From contig BPHB01000001.1 in the NCBI GenBank assembly GCA_026003335.1, positions 508,591 through 572,590 of the forward strand: DNA of 64,000 nucleotides, read 5' to 3'. The DNA comes from Chitinophagales bacterium (GTDB taxonomy: Bacteria > Bacteroidota > Bacteroidia > Chitinophagales > CAIOSU01). Made by a program: the position numbers and the translations under genes. Shown in pieces: positions 19,363 to 28,435 of this stretch; positions within the stretch are counted from its first letter, which is position 1, and each line of letters begins with the position of its first letter. The notes beneath the pieces are model-generated. The model was not told the DNA's origin. It did no database searches and saw only the letters and a program-made list of their open reading frames with translations.

Positions 19363-21313
19363 TCTCAGTTCTGCCTGTTTCCTTCGGAATCACAGGCAAG
19401 ATGATCCGGGAAGGATATGCTTCCGTGCAGCTCACCACAAAGCGTGAAGGTGTGTCATCAGGATTATCAAAATGAATGGTATCAGCGCCTGCAATGGAGA
19501 GACGCAGGGCATGACCGGCCTTAAACTGATAGGAAATAGGCAACAGGTCAAAGTAAAACCTGGCCGTCTCCCCGGGCACCAGCGGCAGGGCATCTTCTTT
19601 ATTGAATGAATGGTAAGGACCCGGCTGCCGGTATCCTGTGGTATCTGTTGACACCTTGCGATGCAGGGCGCGCAACATGCCTTCCGTTACATAGGTCACG
19701 CTGCTGTCCGGTCCTACATCTTCAATGTAGCAAAACACAGCGGCATCGATGGCATCCGCACTTAAATACAGGTCAGCAATAATGTGACCGGTAATTTCTA
19801 CCTCTGTTTCAAACGGCTGTGTAGTAAATCCCAGCAGCCTGGCGCTGACCTCTCTTCGGTCTGCATAATGTGTATGCCCGTTCTTATACAACGGAGTCTG
19901 CGAATTCCATCTGCTTGTGTTGCCCGAGTTGACCGAATAATCTATCACGTATTCCCTGCTGCCCGTTTGTACATACTCGGGAGCATTTACCAAACGGCCA
20001 TCAGCCGAGAGGTAGTACGGCTCACTTATCTGTTGAGGCAATGGCCAGCTATCGGCTTCTTTCCATTTTTCCTCGCCAACGGTATAGTAGTGAATTTTCT
20101 TTTCTCTGCCGATGCCGTTATCAATCCCTTTCAGATGATAATCCAGAAAACGGAGAATTTCGGTTATGACGCTAAAATTCAAATCCTTTGAGTCAGCATA
20201 GGGACTGGTGTTGGCATGCGGTCCGTGATCCCAGGGCCCTATAAGCACACGCTCTGTATTGGAGGTATTCAGCATTCCCTCAATGACTGACTTACATAAA
20301 GCTCCGTCATACCATCCTCCAATGCGGTAAATTGCCGTGCCTGACTCTTCAATAGCCTTCCTGTTGCTATGTATACTGTAATCATTGGGGCAGAGCGTAG
20401 TGCCCGGGTGCAGATCATTCCGGAAGTTGACTTGCAGCATGCCTGCATATACATCAAAGTTAGAGGCGTGCATAGCTATTGACTCCTTCAGCATGCCGTT
20501 GTGCCCCTTTACAGGATTGATACCTTTAATCAGTTTCTGGGCTTTAGGACCGAATATGGAAAAATCATTATGGTCGAGAGCGTGGGTTGTCTTGCCCCAG
20601 ATCTTAATGAATGGCCCCTGCCTTACGCCATTCGGGAATACGATGTGATTGTACAAATCAAAAATATTGGAGCGTGGAACGCAGGCCTTTACGGCAGGAT
20701 GTTGATTAATCAGCAACAACTCGGCCGTAGTACCCACATAGGAAATACCTGTGCTGGCAACTTTTCCGTTTGACCAGGGTTGGCTGATAATCCAATCTAC
20801 AATTTCAGCTCCGTCCTTTACTTCTTCGGGACTAAACTCCATGGTGCGTGTGCCGGTAGAAGCCCCCGAACCGCGTACATCCACAATAACCACCGCATAG
20901 CCATGAGAGGTAAAAAAATTGATTTCCGACTCCCTGACCATCACCAGCACCGGATGCTTAAACAGACTTATGGGGAATTTGGCTTTCAGAGAACGTACAT
21001 AGCGCGTCAGGTAAACAATAGTGGGAAACTTCTCTCCCTTTTTTGCTTTTTTGGGAAGAAACACATCCGTGGCAAGCTGCACTCCGTCACGCATAGGCAG
21101 GTATAGCGAGAAATATTTAAATCCCTTATACTCAGGTTGGGAATACCCCTGGTATATGCCGAGGGTGCTGACTTTCTCTTCGGTGGCATTTTTCCCTGCG
21201 CGCTCATCCGGAGGAGCAGCGTGCGCAACACCTCCTGCCAACCCAATCTGAATAAGAATAAAAATACAATACAACCTCAGCAATATCTTACTACTGAACA
21301 TGTACGTATACAT
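19352..21313 (-). CDS. Exported CocE/NonD family (S15-type) hydrolase
   Basis: 653 residues with a signal peptide (hydrophobic to about residue 30, VAHAAP). The alpha/beta-hydrolase core has the nucleophile motif STGISYVGTT (GxSYxG), an aspartate region GGWYDGALC, and the histidine region IGPWDHGPHAN, in the order of the S15/CocE family. The C-terminal beta-jellyroll of this family is present from about residue 430 on. Members cleave X-Pro peptides, cocaine-like esters or acylated antibiotics; substrate cannot be fixed here. A second Met at residue 5 could be the start. Convergent with UDGb. Confidence 0.9.
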   Translation of the reverse strand: MYTYMFSSKILLRLYCIFILIQIGLAGGVAHAAPPDERAGKNATEEKVSTLGIYQGYSQPEYKGFKYFSLYLPMRDGVQLATDVFLPKKAKKGEKFPTIVYLTRYVRSLKAKFPISLFKHPVLVMVRESEINFFTSHGYAVVIVDVRGSGASTGTRTMEFSPEEVKDGAEIVDWIISQPWSNGKVASTGISYVGTTAELLLINQHPAVKACVPRSNIFDLYNHIVFPNGVRQGPFIKIWGKTTHALDHNDFSIFGPKAQKLIKGINPVKGHNGMLKESIAMHASNFDVYAGMLQVNFRNDLHPGTTLCPNDYSIHSNRKAIEESGTAIYRIGGWYDGALCKSVIEGMLNTSNTERVLIGPWDHGPHANTSPYADSKDLNFSVITEILRFLDYHLKGIDNGIGREKKIHYYTVGEEKWKEADSWPLPQQISEPYYLSADGRLVNAPEYVQTGSREYVIDYSVNSGNTSRWNSQTPLYKNGHTHYADRREVSARLLGFTTQPFETEVEITGHIIADLYLSADAIDAAVFCYIEDVGPDSSVTYVTEGMLRALHRKVSTDTTGYRQPGPYHSFNKEDALPLVPGETARFYFDLLPISYQFKAGHALRLSIAGADTIHFDNPDDTPSRFVVSCTEAYPSRIILPVIPKETGRTEIND

Positions 21314-21411
21314 TTTTTTAAGAAGACAAGAATACCAGCTTTAAGAGACAAACTTAACGTAAAAGGTTGCAGCCGCATCCTAAAGAAAAAAACAAAACAC
21401 CGGGTGCAACA

Positions 21412-22059
21412 TCATTCCGGAGTCAGAATGGGCTGCAGGCTGTAAGTCAACACGTAGTTGCCGATAAATGTGAAATATACCTGCATCTCTGTGCGAAGGT
21501 TGGGCCTGTTGCACTACATACGCGAACAGAGCTGTCTTGCTGACGCAGCGGCAGCTGCAGACGTATCTCTTCGCGAAATGATAACGCAGGTATGCCCATG
21601 ACCTTAAACACGCTTTCTTTAACCGACCAGCACAGAGTGAGCAAACGCAAATCGGTAGAGTCAACCAGCCCAGCCATTTCCTCATCCGAAAGAAATTTAT
21701 GCATGACGCGTTGTACTTTCGGTCGCACTTCCTCCACATCCACACCAGGGTTAAACCGTTGACTGATCAATGCGGCAATCATGAGGTTGCTGTGCGACAG
21801 GGAAACTCCTCCACGTACTGTCAACTATGCGCAGTTGTCCCTGTTCTGAGCGGCTAAGCACTGCAGTTTCATCCTGCAGCAGGTTACACAAAAGATAGCG
21901 GGAAGCCAGAAATTCCTTTTTTCTTTTTGCACTGAAATCGGCTGAAAACCCTGTAAGGTATCCCTGTGGGAGAGGCTGAAAAAATGTATCAGGCTCGGTA
22001 GCCTCCCACAACCCCAGAAGGGTCGTGTCTGCGATATGTTCTATTTTTATCAGGGGCAT
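21412..22059 (-). pseudogene. 4'-phosphopantetheinyl transferase, interrupted by two compensating frameshifts
   Basis: Read as one gene this is 216 codons, the Sfp-type length. Residues from 22059 to about 21815 are in one frame (IKIEHI...LLGLWEA, ending GQLRIVDST). The middle, about 21812 to 21500, is in a shifted frame and carries the family's motifs VSLSHS, GVDVEEV and WSVKES. The end, from about 21490 to the stop at 21412, is back in the first frame (MQVYFTFIGNYVLTYSL, as at the end of related enzymes). The enzyme loads phosphopantetheine on carrier proteins. Two one-base-class indels could be sequencing errors or real decay; both halves keep conserved motifs, which favours a recent or artefactual break. 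Confidence 0.75.
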
Positions 22060-22097
22060 GCAGTAAAATTATCACTCCCTCAGACGCTTAGTGCATT

Positions 22098-23036
22098 ATG
22101 CTACCGAAAGCAGGCATACAAATTTCAAGGAAAGCCGCGTATACCGGACATACCGGCTCTGTGTTCAGCCTCATCAGAGATGTCCGAAATCCCGGGGTTT
22201 TCTATTCGGCAGGTGGCGACCAGCGTATCATACAATGGGATACCCGCAAGCCCTCAACAGGCTCAAGGATTGGCGTGGGTTCGGGAACCATTTTTGCCCT
22301 GCTTAGCCTGCCCGGAGAGCAGTTAGCCATCGGACAAATGAACGGAATACTCAGCCTCTTCACTCCCGGGTCGGAGAATCTGAAAACTCTGCTTCCTGCT
22401 ACCGGTTATAGCATCTTTGACCTCCTCTGTTATGACAACCGGATGATCGCTGCCCATGGCAACGGCAGACTCACAATATGGAATCTGGAAGACGAAGCAT
22501 TGCTTCAGACCATTCAGCTCAGCGATAAAAGCATTCGCCAGATGAGCCTCCATCCGGAAGGTAGATTGCTCGCGGCAGGAGTCAGTGACAACACCATTTA
22601 TCTGATTGAAACAGAAAACTACACCGTTGTCCGTAAGCTCAATGGTCATCAAAACTCGGTTTTTGCGGTATGCTTTTCTCCTGACGGGAACTATCTGCTG
22701 AGCGGATCTCGCGATGCACAGGTGAAAATCTGGGATGCGCGGAACAACTATACCCTTGTGCATTCCATACCAGCTCATATGTTTACGGTAAACAGCATTG
22801 CTTGCAGTCCGGATGGGAGATACTTCGCTACCGGCAGCCGCGATCATTCCATTCGCATATGGGATGCGCAAAGCTTTGCGCTTCTTAAAGTCATTGATCG
22901 GGAGAAATATGTCGGACACACGCATTCTGTAAATCGTATTCTATGGCTGGAAGAAGACAACCTGCTGATTTCCACCGGGGATGACCGGAAGATTATGGTG
23001 TGGGAGATAAAGACAGCACGTGAAGAGTTGGAGTAG
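22098..23036 (+). CDS. WD40 repeat protein
   Basis: 312 residues made of about seven WD40 blades with no signal peptide, so probably a cytoplasmic beta-propeller scaffold. Clear blades have GHTGSVFSL...IIQWDT, GHQNSVFAVCFSPDGNYLLSGSRD in parts followed by VKIWDA, and AHMFTVNSIACSPDGRYFATGSRD followed by IRIWDA; the last closes with ISTGDDRKIMVWEI. No enzymatic domain is fused. It starts 38 bases from the divergent PPTase gene and is 46 bases before dcd, with which it may be co-transcribed. Binding partners unknown. Confidence 0.9.
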   Translation: MLPKAGIQISRKAAYTGHTGSVFSLIRDVRNPGVFYSAGGDQRIIQWDTRKPSTGSRIGVGSGTIFALLSLPGEQLAIGQMNGILSLFTPGSENLKTLLPATGYSIFDLLCYDNRMIAAHGNGRLTIWNLEDEALLQTIQLSDKSIRQMSLHPEGRLLAAGVSDNTIYLIETENYTVVRKLNGHQNSVFAVCFSPDGNYLLSGSRDAQVKIWDARNNYTLVHSIPAHMFTVNSIACSPDGRYFATGSRDHSIRIWDAQSFALLKVIDREKYVGHTHSVNRILWLEEDNLLISTGDDRKIMVWEIKTAREELE

Positions 23037-23082
23037 CTTTTTCCAAGTCACCTTAATATCTTAGCGCATCAATGCCCTAGCC

Positions 23083-23619
23083 ATGATTCTTACCGACAAA
23101 GAAATTTTACGGGAAATTGAAAACGAAAATATTCTCATAGAGCCTTTTCGCCCGGAATGTCTGGGCAGCAATTCCTATGACGTGCATCTGGGACGCTATC
23201 TTTCGGTGTATAAAAATCATGTGCTGGATGCCCGTGCCCATAATGAAATCCAGGAGATACTTATTCCTGAAGAAGGTTTTGTTATACAGCCGGGTACGCT
23301 GTATCTGGGTGTTACAGAAGAATATACTGAAACACACAAACACGTGCCCTTCCTGGAGGGGAAGTCAAGCCTCGGACGGCTGGGCCTGAACATTCACGCC
23401 ACTGCCGGCAAAGGAGATATCGGTTTTTGCAACACCTGGACCTTGGAGATATCCTGCATTCAGCCGGTGCGCATCTATCCCGGTATGCCTATTGGGCAGT
23501 TAATCTATTTTACCGTGAAGGGGGAAGTGGAAACGCCTTATTACAAAAAGCATACAGCCAAATACACCAAGCGCACACTGAAGCCTGTGGAATCTATGAT
23601 GTGGAAAAATAAATTCTGA
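23083..23619 (+). CDS. dcd: dCTP deaminase
   Basis: 178 residues, the normal length. MILTDKEI at the start, then PFRPECLGSNSYDVHLG, EGKSSLGRLGLNIHATAGKGD split by a short gap from the catalytic-glutamate strand TWTLEIS, and GMPIGQLIYF near the end are family landmarks. Deaminates dCTP to dUTP to supply thymidylate synthesis. The usual deaminase form; nothing visible tells whether it also hydrolyses dUTP. It lies 8 bases from the convergent porT gene. Confidence 0.95.
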   Translation: MILTDKEILREIENENILIEPFRPECLGSNSYDVHLGRYLSVYKNHVLDARAHNEIQEILIPEEGFVIQPGTLYLGVTEEYTETHKHVPFLEGKSSLGRLGLNIHATAGKGDIGFCNTWTLEISCIQPVRIYPGMPIGQLIYFTVKGEVETPYYKKHTAKYTKRTLKPVESMMWKNKF

Positions 23620-23627
23620 AGGCCGGT

Positions 23628-24347
23628 CTATCCTTCAAAATGCAGCGATATGATGATTGAGCGGGAAAAAAGCTTATCCAGCACCCGCGAATAGATGAGG
23701 GTTTCGTTGCGCGAATGGATATTCAGAAAGCCATTGGCAATCTTTACTTCGGGAGAAAAAATAAACAGCGGGAAAAAAATCTGAATCCCTGCTCCCAGCT
23801 CGTAGGACATATCATGGCGGCCTACCTTTACCTGATCATCAGCCCTGCGGGCCTTGGCATTGGAAGCCATATCGGCACTGTATTTTAAACCGGCAAGCAC
23901 ATATACGCGGATGTCTTTTATCGGCTGCGACTTAAAGCGCACCTGAAGAGGCAGTTCAATGCTGATGGACTCAATGTCTTTTTCGGCAAAACGGTTGTTG
24001 GATAGGTCATAGCGTATACTCTTTCCGGCAAAAGACAACGTGGGTATAAACCGCAGATCAAAATATTTGCCCATACGTAGGTTGGAGATAATGCCCAGAT
24101 TAAAACCAGGTCCCCACTTTGAACTTACTACCAGCACGGAATCATTATAGAGGAAATCTTCCGAATGTGTGATTTTAAACTTGGAAGTATTGAACCCCAG
24201 CGTAATCCCGAAATAAAGGCGCTTGTTCAGATAGTCCAGATAATTAAGCTGGCCCTTGACCACCCCCGGCAGGAATATCACCAGCACACCCATCAGGATT
24301 TTGTTCCTGTATAGACGGATGCTATTCCAAACGTAAGACTTATGCAT
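23628..24347 (-). CDS. porT: Type IX secretion system protein PorT
   Basis: 239 residues with a basic N-terminal region, a hydrophobic core (ILMGVLVIFLPGVV) and a likely cleavage near VKGQ, followed by amphipathic strands of an outer-membrane beta-barrel (LYFGITLGFNTSKFKI, ending IIISLHF). Sequence style and position directly after ubiE match PorT of the T9SS, needed for export of sorted cargo. The chosen ATG overlaps ubiE by 55 bases; an internal ATG at 24293 overlaps the ubiE stop by one base but would leave a signal peptide without a basic region, so I prefer the upstream start. Confidence 0.82.
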   Translation of the reverse strand: MHKSYVWNSIRLYRNKILMGVLVIFLPGVVKGQLNYLDYLNKRLYFGITLGFNTSKFKITHSEDFLYNDSVLVVSSKWGPGFNLGIISNLRMGKYFDLRFIPTLSFAGKSIRYDLSNNRFAEKDIESISIELPLQVRFKSQPIKDIRVYVLAGLKYSADMASNAKARRADDQVKVGRHDMSYELGAGIQIFFPLFIFSPEVKIANGFLNIHSRNETLIYSRVLDKLFSRSIIISLHFEG

Positions 24348-25060
24348 TTTACATGATTAATTCCGGCTGCCTGCAACAGCGACATAAATTTCTGTCCTTC
24401 CGGAAATGCTTTAACGGATTCGGGTAAATAAGAGTATGCTCTCCTGTCGCGGGAAAAAAAACGACCAATTGCCGGAAGGATGTAATGAAAATACAGGTTA
24501 AACAGCTCCCGAAAAGGAAACACCGAGGGTTTGGAAAACTCCAGCACCACCAGTCTGCACCCGGGCTTCAGTACGCGCGTCATCTCAGCAAGGCCTGCTT
24601 CCAGGTTTTCAAAATTTCTTACTCCAAAAGCTACGGTAACGGCATCAAAGCTGTTATCCGCAAAGGGCAGATTTTCAGAGTCGGCTTTCTGAAAGGTAAT
24701 CAAACCATCCAGGTGTCGCGCCTGAATTTTCCGTTTCCCTAATTCCAGCATGTTAGCCGAAATGTCCACGCCTATAATGCGCTCAGGTTGTAGCCGGGCC
24801 AGCTCAATGGCCAAGTCACCCGTGCCGGTGGCCACATCCAGGATAGAGCGCGGTCTTTCCTGTTCCAGAAGCCTACGCACCTTGCGCCTCCATATCTTAT
24901 CAATATTGGCCGAAAGGAGATGATTCAGAAAATCATAGCGCGGAGCAATATGGTCAAACATCTGCTCCACCTGTTGTTTCTTGCTGCCTTTTTGACTATA
25001 TGGCTTAACCTCTGCCGATTCCAAAATTCTATGCTTACTTTGACAAGGAAGACATTCCAA
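24293..25060 (-). CDS. ubiE: Demethylmenaquinone methyltransferase
   Basis: 255 residues. Class I SAM-dependent methyltransferase with VEQMFDHIAPRYDFLNHLLS at the N-terminus in pieces, motif I LDVATGTGDLAIE, motif II-like GVDISANML, and VAFGVRNFENL, which is diagnostic for UbiE/MenG. It methylates demethylmenaquinone in menaquinone synthesis, the usual quinone of Bacteroidota. It starts 18 bases from the divergent engB start and overlaps porT at its end, so porT is likely in the same transcript. Confidence 0.95.
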   Translation of the reverse strand: MECLPCQSKHRILESAEVKPYSQKGSKKQQVEQMFDHIAPRYDFLNHLLSANIDKIWRRKVRRLLEQERPRSILDVATGTGDLAIELARLQPERIIGVDISANMLELGKRKIQARHLDGLITFQKADSENLPFADNSFDAVTVAFGVRNFENLEAGLAEMTRVLKPGCRLVVLEFSKPSVFPFRELFNLYFHYILPAIGRFFSRDRRAYSYLPESVKAFPEGQKFMSLLQAAGINHVKCISLTFGIASVYTGTKS

Positions 25061-25078
25061 ACCCGTCCGAAGTTAATT

Positions 25079-25679
25079 ATGTTTTTTAAAAGTTATCGTT
25101 TTATCGGCAGCTTCCCTTCAGCACAGGATTGCCCTCAAACAGGACTTCCCGAGTTTGCTTTCGGAGGACGCTCAAACGTGGGTAAATCATCACTTATCAA
25201 CTATCTGACCAATAACCGCCACCTGGCCCGCACTTCGCAAACCCCGGGAAAGACGCAGTTGTTAAATTACTATCTGGTAGATGAACGCTGGTATCTGGTG
25301 GACTTACCCGGCTATGGCTTTGCCAAAGTTTCAAAAGAAAAACGGCACCAATTTCAGCAACTTATCAGGGACTATCTGATACAACGCAGCACATTGCAGT
25401 GCTTGTTTTTGCTGATTGATGCCCGTATTCCTCCCCAACCCATTGACCTGAGATTTGTCAACTGGTTGGGCGAACACCGGATTCCTTTTGCTTCTGGTGT
25501 TTACCAAGGCTGACCGCTACCCGTCATCTGCCTTGAAACACAACATAGAGGATTTTAAAAATGCCTTGCGTGAACACTGGGAAGAATTACCCCCGCAGTT
25601 TATTACCTCGGCCAGGAAAAAAACCGGACGAGATGCACTACTAAAATTCATGCTTTCCGCAGCTCAGCACAAAATCTGA
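25079..25679 (+). pseudogene. engB: Ribosome biogenesis GTP-binding protein EngB/YsxC with one frameshift
   Basis: The first frame from the ATG at 25079 gives FAFGGRSNVGKSSL (G1), RTSQTPGKTQ (G2) and DLPGYGFAKV (G3) but then loses homology at the sequence IPFASGVYQG. The next frame picks up exactly there with LVFTKADRY (G4) and ITSARKKTG (G5) and ends at 25679. Adding one T to the TTTT run near 25486-25489 restores IPFLLLVFTKAD, giving a normal protein of about 200 residues. EngB is usually essential for 50S assembly, so a sequence error in this homopolymer, or programmed shifting, is more likely than true loss. The open frame upstream to 24920 runs into ubiE and is not coding. Confidence 0.85.
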
Positions 25680-25761
25680 ATTGTCCACTTACCGATTGCA
25701 ATCTGTCCCTGTGATTATATAACATGCCCCTATTTTTATACCCTCACAAATAGTACGACTT

Positions 25762-26781
25762 ATGAAACGACAAATAAACTGGTCAAAAATACGCGAAAGC
25801 CATGCCGTAGGCAGCTTCCTCATTGACCTGACCATGATAATACTGGTCATCTTAAATCTGCTTTTCATTGTATTTGACTGGCATTTTCAGTTTGGATTTT
25901 TTAAAAATCTTATAGCTGCCCTGTCACCTGCTTTTTACCAGTTTTACAGCCAGCAGGTGCATCCGAATTTTTTATTGTATGACGGAATTTTCGTTGCCAT
26001 CTTTCTTACTGAACTCTTCATACGGTGGGCGCTGGCTGTAAAAAGAAAAACTTACGATAAGTGGTTTTTTTATCCGTTTGTACGCTGGTATGACGTACTG
26101 GGATGCATTCCCCTGGGTACCTTCCGCTGGTTGAGGATTCTGCGTATTGTGTCCATGATGATTCGCCTCCACAAAATGGGAGTCATCAACCTCACCAATA
26201 CGTTTATATACCGTGAACTGCAGAAAATCATTCAAATCCTCACCGAGGAAATTTCCGACCGGGTAGTAATCCATGTATTGAATGGGGTGCAAAGGGAAAT
26301 CAAACAAGACAACCCGATTGTCACACGCATGATTACTGAAGTTATCCGCCCGCATCAGGATGTGCTCACATTATGGATAGCCCACCGTGTCAAAAAAGCT
26401 ACCGAACAGAATTATGCTCTGTATCATGAAGACATAAGGAATTACATCCGATCATTGGTTGAAAAGGCCGTAGAAAACAATCAGGAAGTAAAAAACATAG
26501 CTGCCATACCTGTTATTGGCCGGCAAATAAGGCAGGCGCTGAAAACTTCCGTGAGCGACATTACTTTCACTGTCATTCACGGAATGGTGCAGGACCTCTC
26601 CGGCAATCACAACAATAAATTCATTGATGAAGCGACCAGTATTATTTTTGATACCGTTTTGGTGAAAGAAGAAGACCCCGAATTAAATCGGGTGGCAAAA
26701 GACATTTTCCTGCGTGCAATAGAACTGGTCAAAGAGCAGATAGCACTGAAATTGTGGAAGCTTGAAGAAAGGGCTTCCTGA
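25762..26781 (+). CDS. Voltage-sensor-like membrane protein without a pore domain
   Basis: 339 residues. Four N-terminal segments have the layout of a voltage-sensor domain: S1 at about 19-40; S2 at 72-93 with Glu84 and Arg88 (FLTELFIRW); S3 at 105-118 with Asp111 in RWYDVLGCIP; S4 at 122-138 with Arg122, Arg125, Arg128, Arg135 and Lys138. No S5-S6 pore or selectivity filter follows. Instead residues 140-339 are soluble and helical, with heptad-like stretches and repeated short I-H-V/I-H pieces. It may be a sensor or proton pathway coupled to a cytoplasmic domain; that is inference. Starts 82 bases after engB. Confidence 0.6.
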   Translation: MKRQINWSKIRESHAVGSFLIDLTMIILVILNLLFIVFDWHFQFGFFKNLIAALSPAFYQFYSQQVHPNFLLYDGIFVAIFLTELFIRWALAVKRKTYDKWFFYPFVRWYDVLGCIPLGTFRWLRILRIVSMMIRLHKMGVINLTNTFIYRELQKIIQILTEEISDRVVIHVLNGVQREIKQDNPIVTRMITEVIRPHQDVLTLWIAHRVKKATEQNYALYHEDIRNYIRSLVEKAVENNQEVKNIAAIPVIGRQIRQALKTSVSDITFTVIHGMVQDLSGNHNNKFIDEATSIIFDTVLVKEEDPELNRVAKDIFLRAIELVKEQIALKLWKLEERAS

Positions 26782-26821
26782 AAAGCGGTTGCGTAAACAG
26801 TCCGTCTTTTTTCTATTTTTT

Positions 26822-27727
26822 CTATTTCAGAATAAAGGCGCCCACCCCGCTGAAAAATCCATCTACGAAAACTTTTACGGTATAGCTTCCCTTTGTAAGC
26901 GGTATGTCGTAGCTCCAGGTGACACAATAATTTTTGCGTTGATTTTGATAATCAATCTGGGTAGTAGCAGTATACCGTGCCTGCGTATTATCGTCTTTGA
27001 TAGTGAAAGTGCCAGCCCCCGAAGCATCTGTTCCCAGCACCACACCGTCGGGTGACAAAATCTGCAGGTAAATGGTTTTCGTGCCGGAGGCTGCTATTTT
27101 ATTTTCCAGTAAATCAAAACAGATCTCCACCCTATTGGTTTTTGAGGCGATAGCTGTGTTGACAAACTTTCCGCTGGCTTTCCGTTTCTGGGGCGATGCG
27201 GTCACATTGTCGGCTGTGAGAATAGAGCCCTTTTCAATGGTTTTCTTCTGCTGCTCAATAGTAGCTGTTTGATCTTGCAGGGTAGTCTGATATGCAACAA
27301 TCTCTTCCTTGAGCAGATTATTGGCAGATATCAACGAATCAATCTGTTCCAGATAGCGCTCTTTCAGCCGCTTCAGCTCAGCCACCTCAGCTGCAAGTTC
27401 TTTCGCTTTGGAGGCATCTTTCTTTAACTGAGCTATGCGGGCTTCCTTGCGGGCAATATCTTTTTTAGCCTCCGCCAGCAGACTATCCAGCTCGGCAGAT
27501 AAACCTTTAAATTCATCCAGCTCACTGGTGGTTTCTTCTACCTTGGCAACCAACTCAGTTCTTAGCATGGACAACGAGTCCACTTTTTCCTGTAAGGCAG
27601 CCACTTTTTTGTCCAGTTCATTATTTTCAGTCAGTTTTATGTAGAGAAAGTATAGCACTATCACATTCAGCACAACTGAAATGAGCAACAGTATAGTTAT
27701 AGGTCTGTTTGAATTGGTTGCAGCCAT
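26822..27727 (-). CDS. Membrane-anchored coiled-coil protein, function unknown
   Basis: 301 residues. One membrane helix at about 9-30 (ITILLLISVVLNVIVLYFLYI) is followed by a long coiled coil from about 35 to 165 rich in Lys, Glu, Ala and Leu, then a C-terminal beta domain of about 120 residues with two cysteines (EICFDLLEN and NYCVTWSYD). This helix-coil-beta plan is common in Bacteroidota envelope proteins, with the globular domain held away from the inner membrane. A -7-like TACCTTTA (27755-27748, minus) lies just upstream. No enzymatic motif is seen. Confidence 0.75.
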   Translation of the reverse strand: MAATNSNRPITILLLISVVLNVIVLYFLYIKLTENNELDKKVAALQEKVDSLSMLRTELVAKVEETTSELDEFKGLSAELDSLLAEAKKDIARKEARIAQLKKDASKAKELAAEVAELKRLKERYLEQIDSLISANNLLKEEIVAYQTTLQDQTATIEQQKKTIEKGSILTADNVTASPQKRKASGKFVNTAIASKTNRVEICFDLLENKIAASGTKTIYLQILSPDGVVLGTDASGAGTFTIKDDNTQARYTATTQIDYQNQRKNYCVTWSYDIPLTKGSYTVKVFVDGFFSGVGAFILK

Positions 27728-27975
27728 GGTGTAATGAATTTTTCCCGTAAAGGTATTAAAATTATTCAGAGCAAGAAATCTGTATGCTGATTATCCTGAA
27801 TAGCCTCCATTTTCATGCACTGTAAAGAAATGGAATACCAGCTTAAATAACCCGGTCAACAGTTATGAGGGTAATTACAAATACAACAGCAGATTGGCTT
27901 CCAACATTACACGGAAAGCCGCAGAAAATGTGACAGCAAAAACTCCGCTCAGATATGAAGGATGGTGCATGGCAA

Positions 27976-28323
27976 TTATTCTTCTTCCGGTTGTTCCTCC
28001 GGTAACACAACAAAGTGTTTTGCCTTAAATCGCCCTTTTACCACTTCTCCTGAAACTTCAGCTTTTCTTACTTTGTTGCACATACCGTTATGGACATGGG
28101 GATCGCCAAAATCATGCAGTGAAAATCCATCAACCGGATAAGATTTCCCATCTATTTTTACTGCAAGAAAACAGCCTCCTTTCATACCGAAATTGCAGGA
28201 GCCACAGGAAGCCTCTACGATACGTTTTTCTGTTAATTTGTCTGCTGTGGTTGCTTTTTCCGCCTGAGCATAAGCTGATAAGACTGCGAATGCAATAAGG
28301 GCAGTGAAAATGAGATGTTTCAT
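27976..28323 (-). CDS. DUF6370-type small exported protein
   Basis: 115 residues with a signal peptide (hydrophobic core to about residue 19, AYAQA). The mature part has the family-like core VEASCGSCNFGMKGGCFLAV, then GFSLHDFGDPHVHNGMC and KAEVSGEVVKGRF. The CGSC pair, further cysteines and clustered His residues suggest metal binding or a redox site in the periplasm, which is inference. The acidic tail PEEQPEEE is unusual. A consensus -7 element lies 29 bases upstream. Confidence 0.75.
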   Translation of the reverse strand: MKHLIFTALIAFAVLSAYAQAEKATTADKLTEKRIVEASCGSCNFGMKGGCFLAVKIDGKSYPVDGFSLHDFGDPHVHNGMCNKVRKAEVSGEVVKGRFKAKHFVVLPEEQPEEE

Positions 28324-28351
28324 TTTTATTGTTTTTATTGTTGGCCTTGGG

Positions 28352-28359
28352 CAAAGTTA
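28352..28359 (-). promoter_or_regulatory. -7 promoter element of the DUF6370 gene
   Basis: On the minus strand the sequence reads TAACTTTG, an exact TAnnTTTG match, with the transcript start expected about 20 bases before the ATG at 28323. The -33 position is AT-rich without a clean TTTG. Confidence 0.4.
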
Positions 28360-28435
28360 TATTATCTGATGCAAAAAAAGGGAAAACCCGTTGAATTCCT
28401 CATTTTTGCATGTATATGTTTTAAAACAGCAGACT

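Noticed and set aside
23617-23638. TGAAGG/CCTTCA hairpin between dcd and porT as a terminator
   Set aside because: Only six base pairs and no T run on either strand.
24920-25078. N-terminal extension of engB
   Set aside because: The translation overlaps ubiE and does not resemble EngB, whose family starts at about the ATG at 25079.
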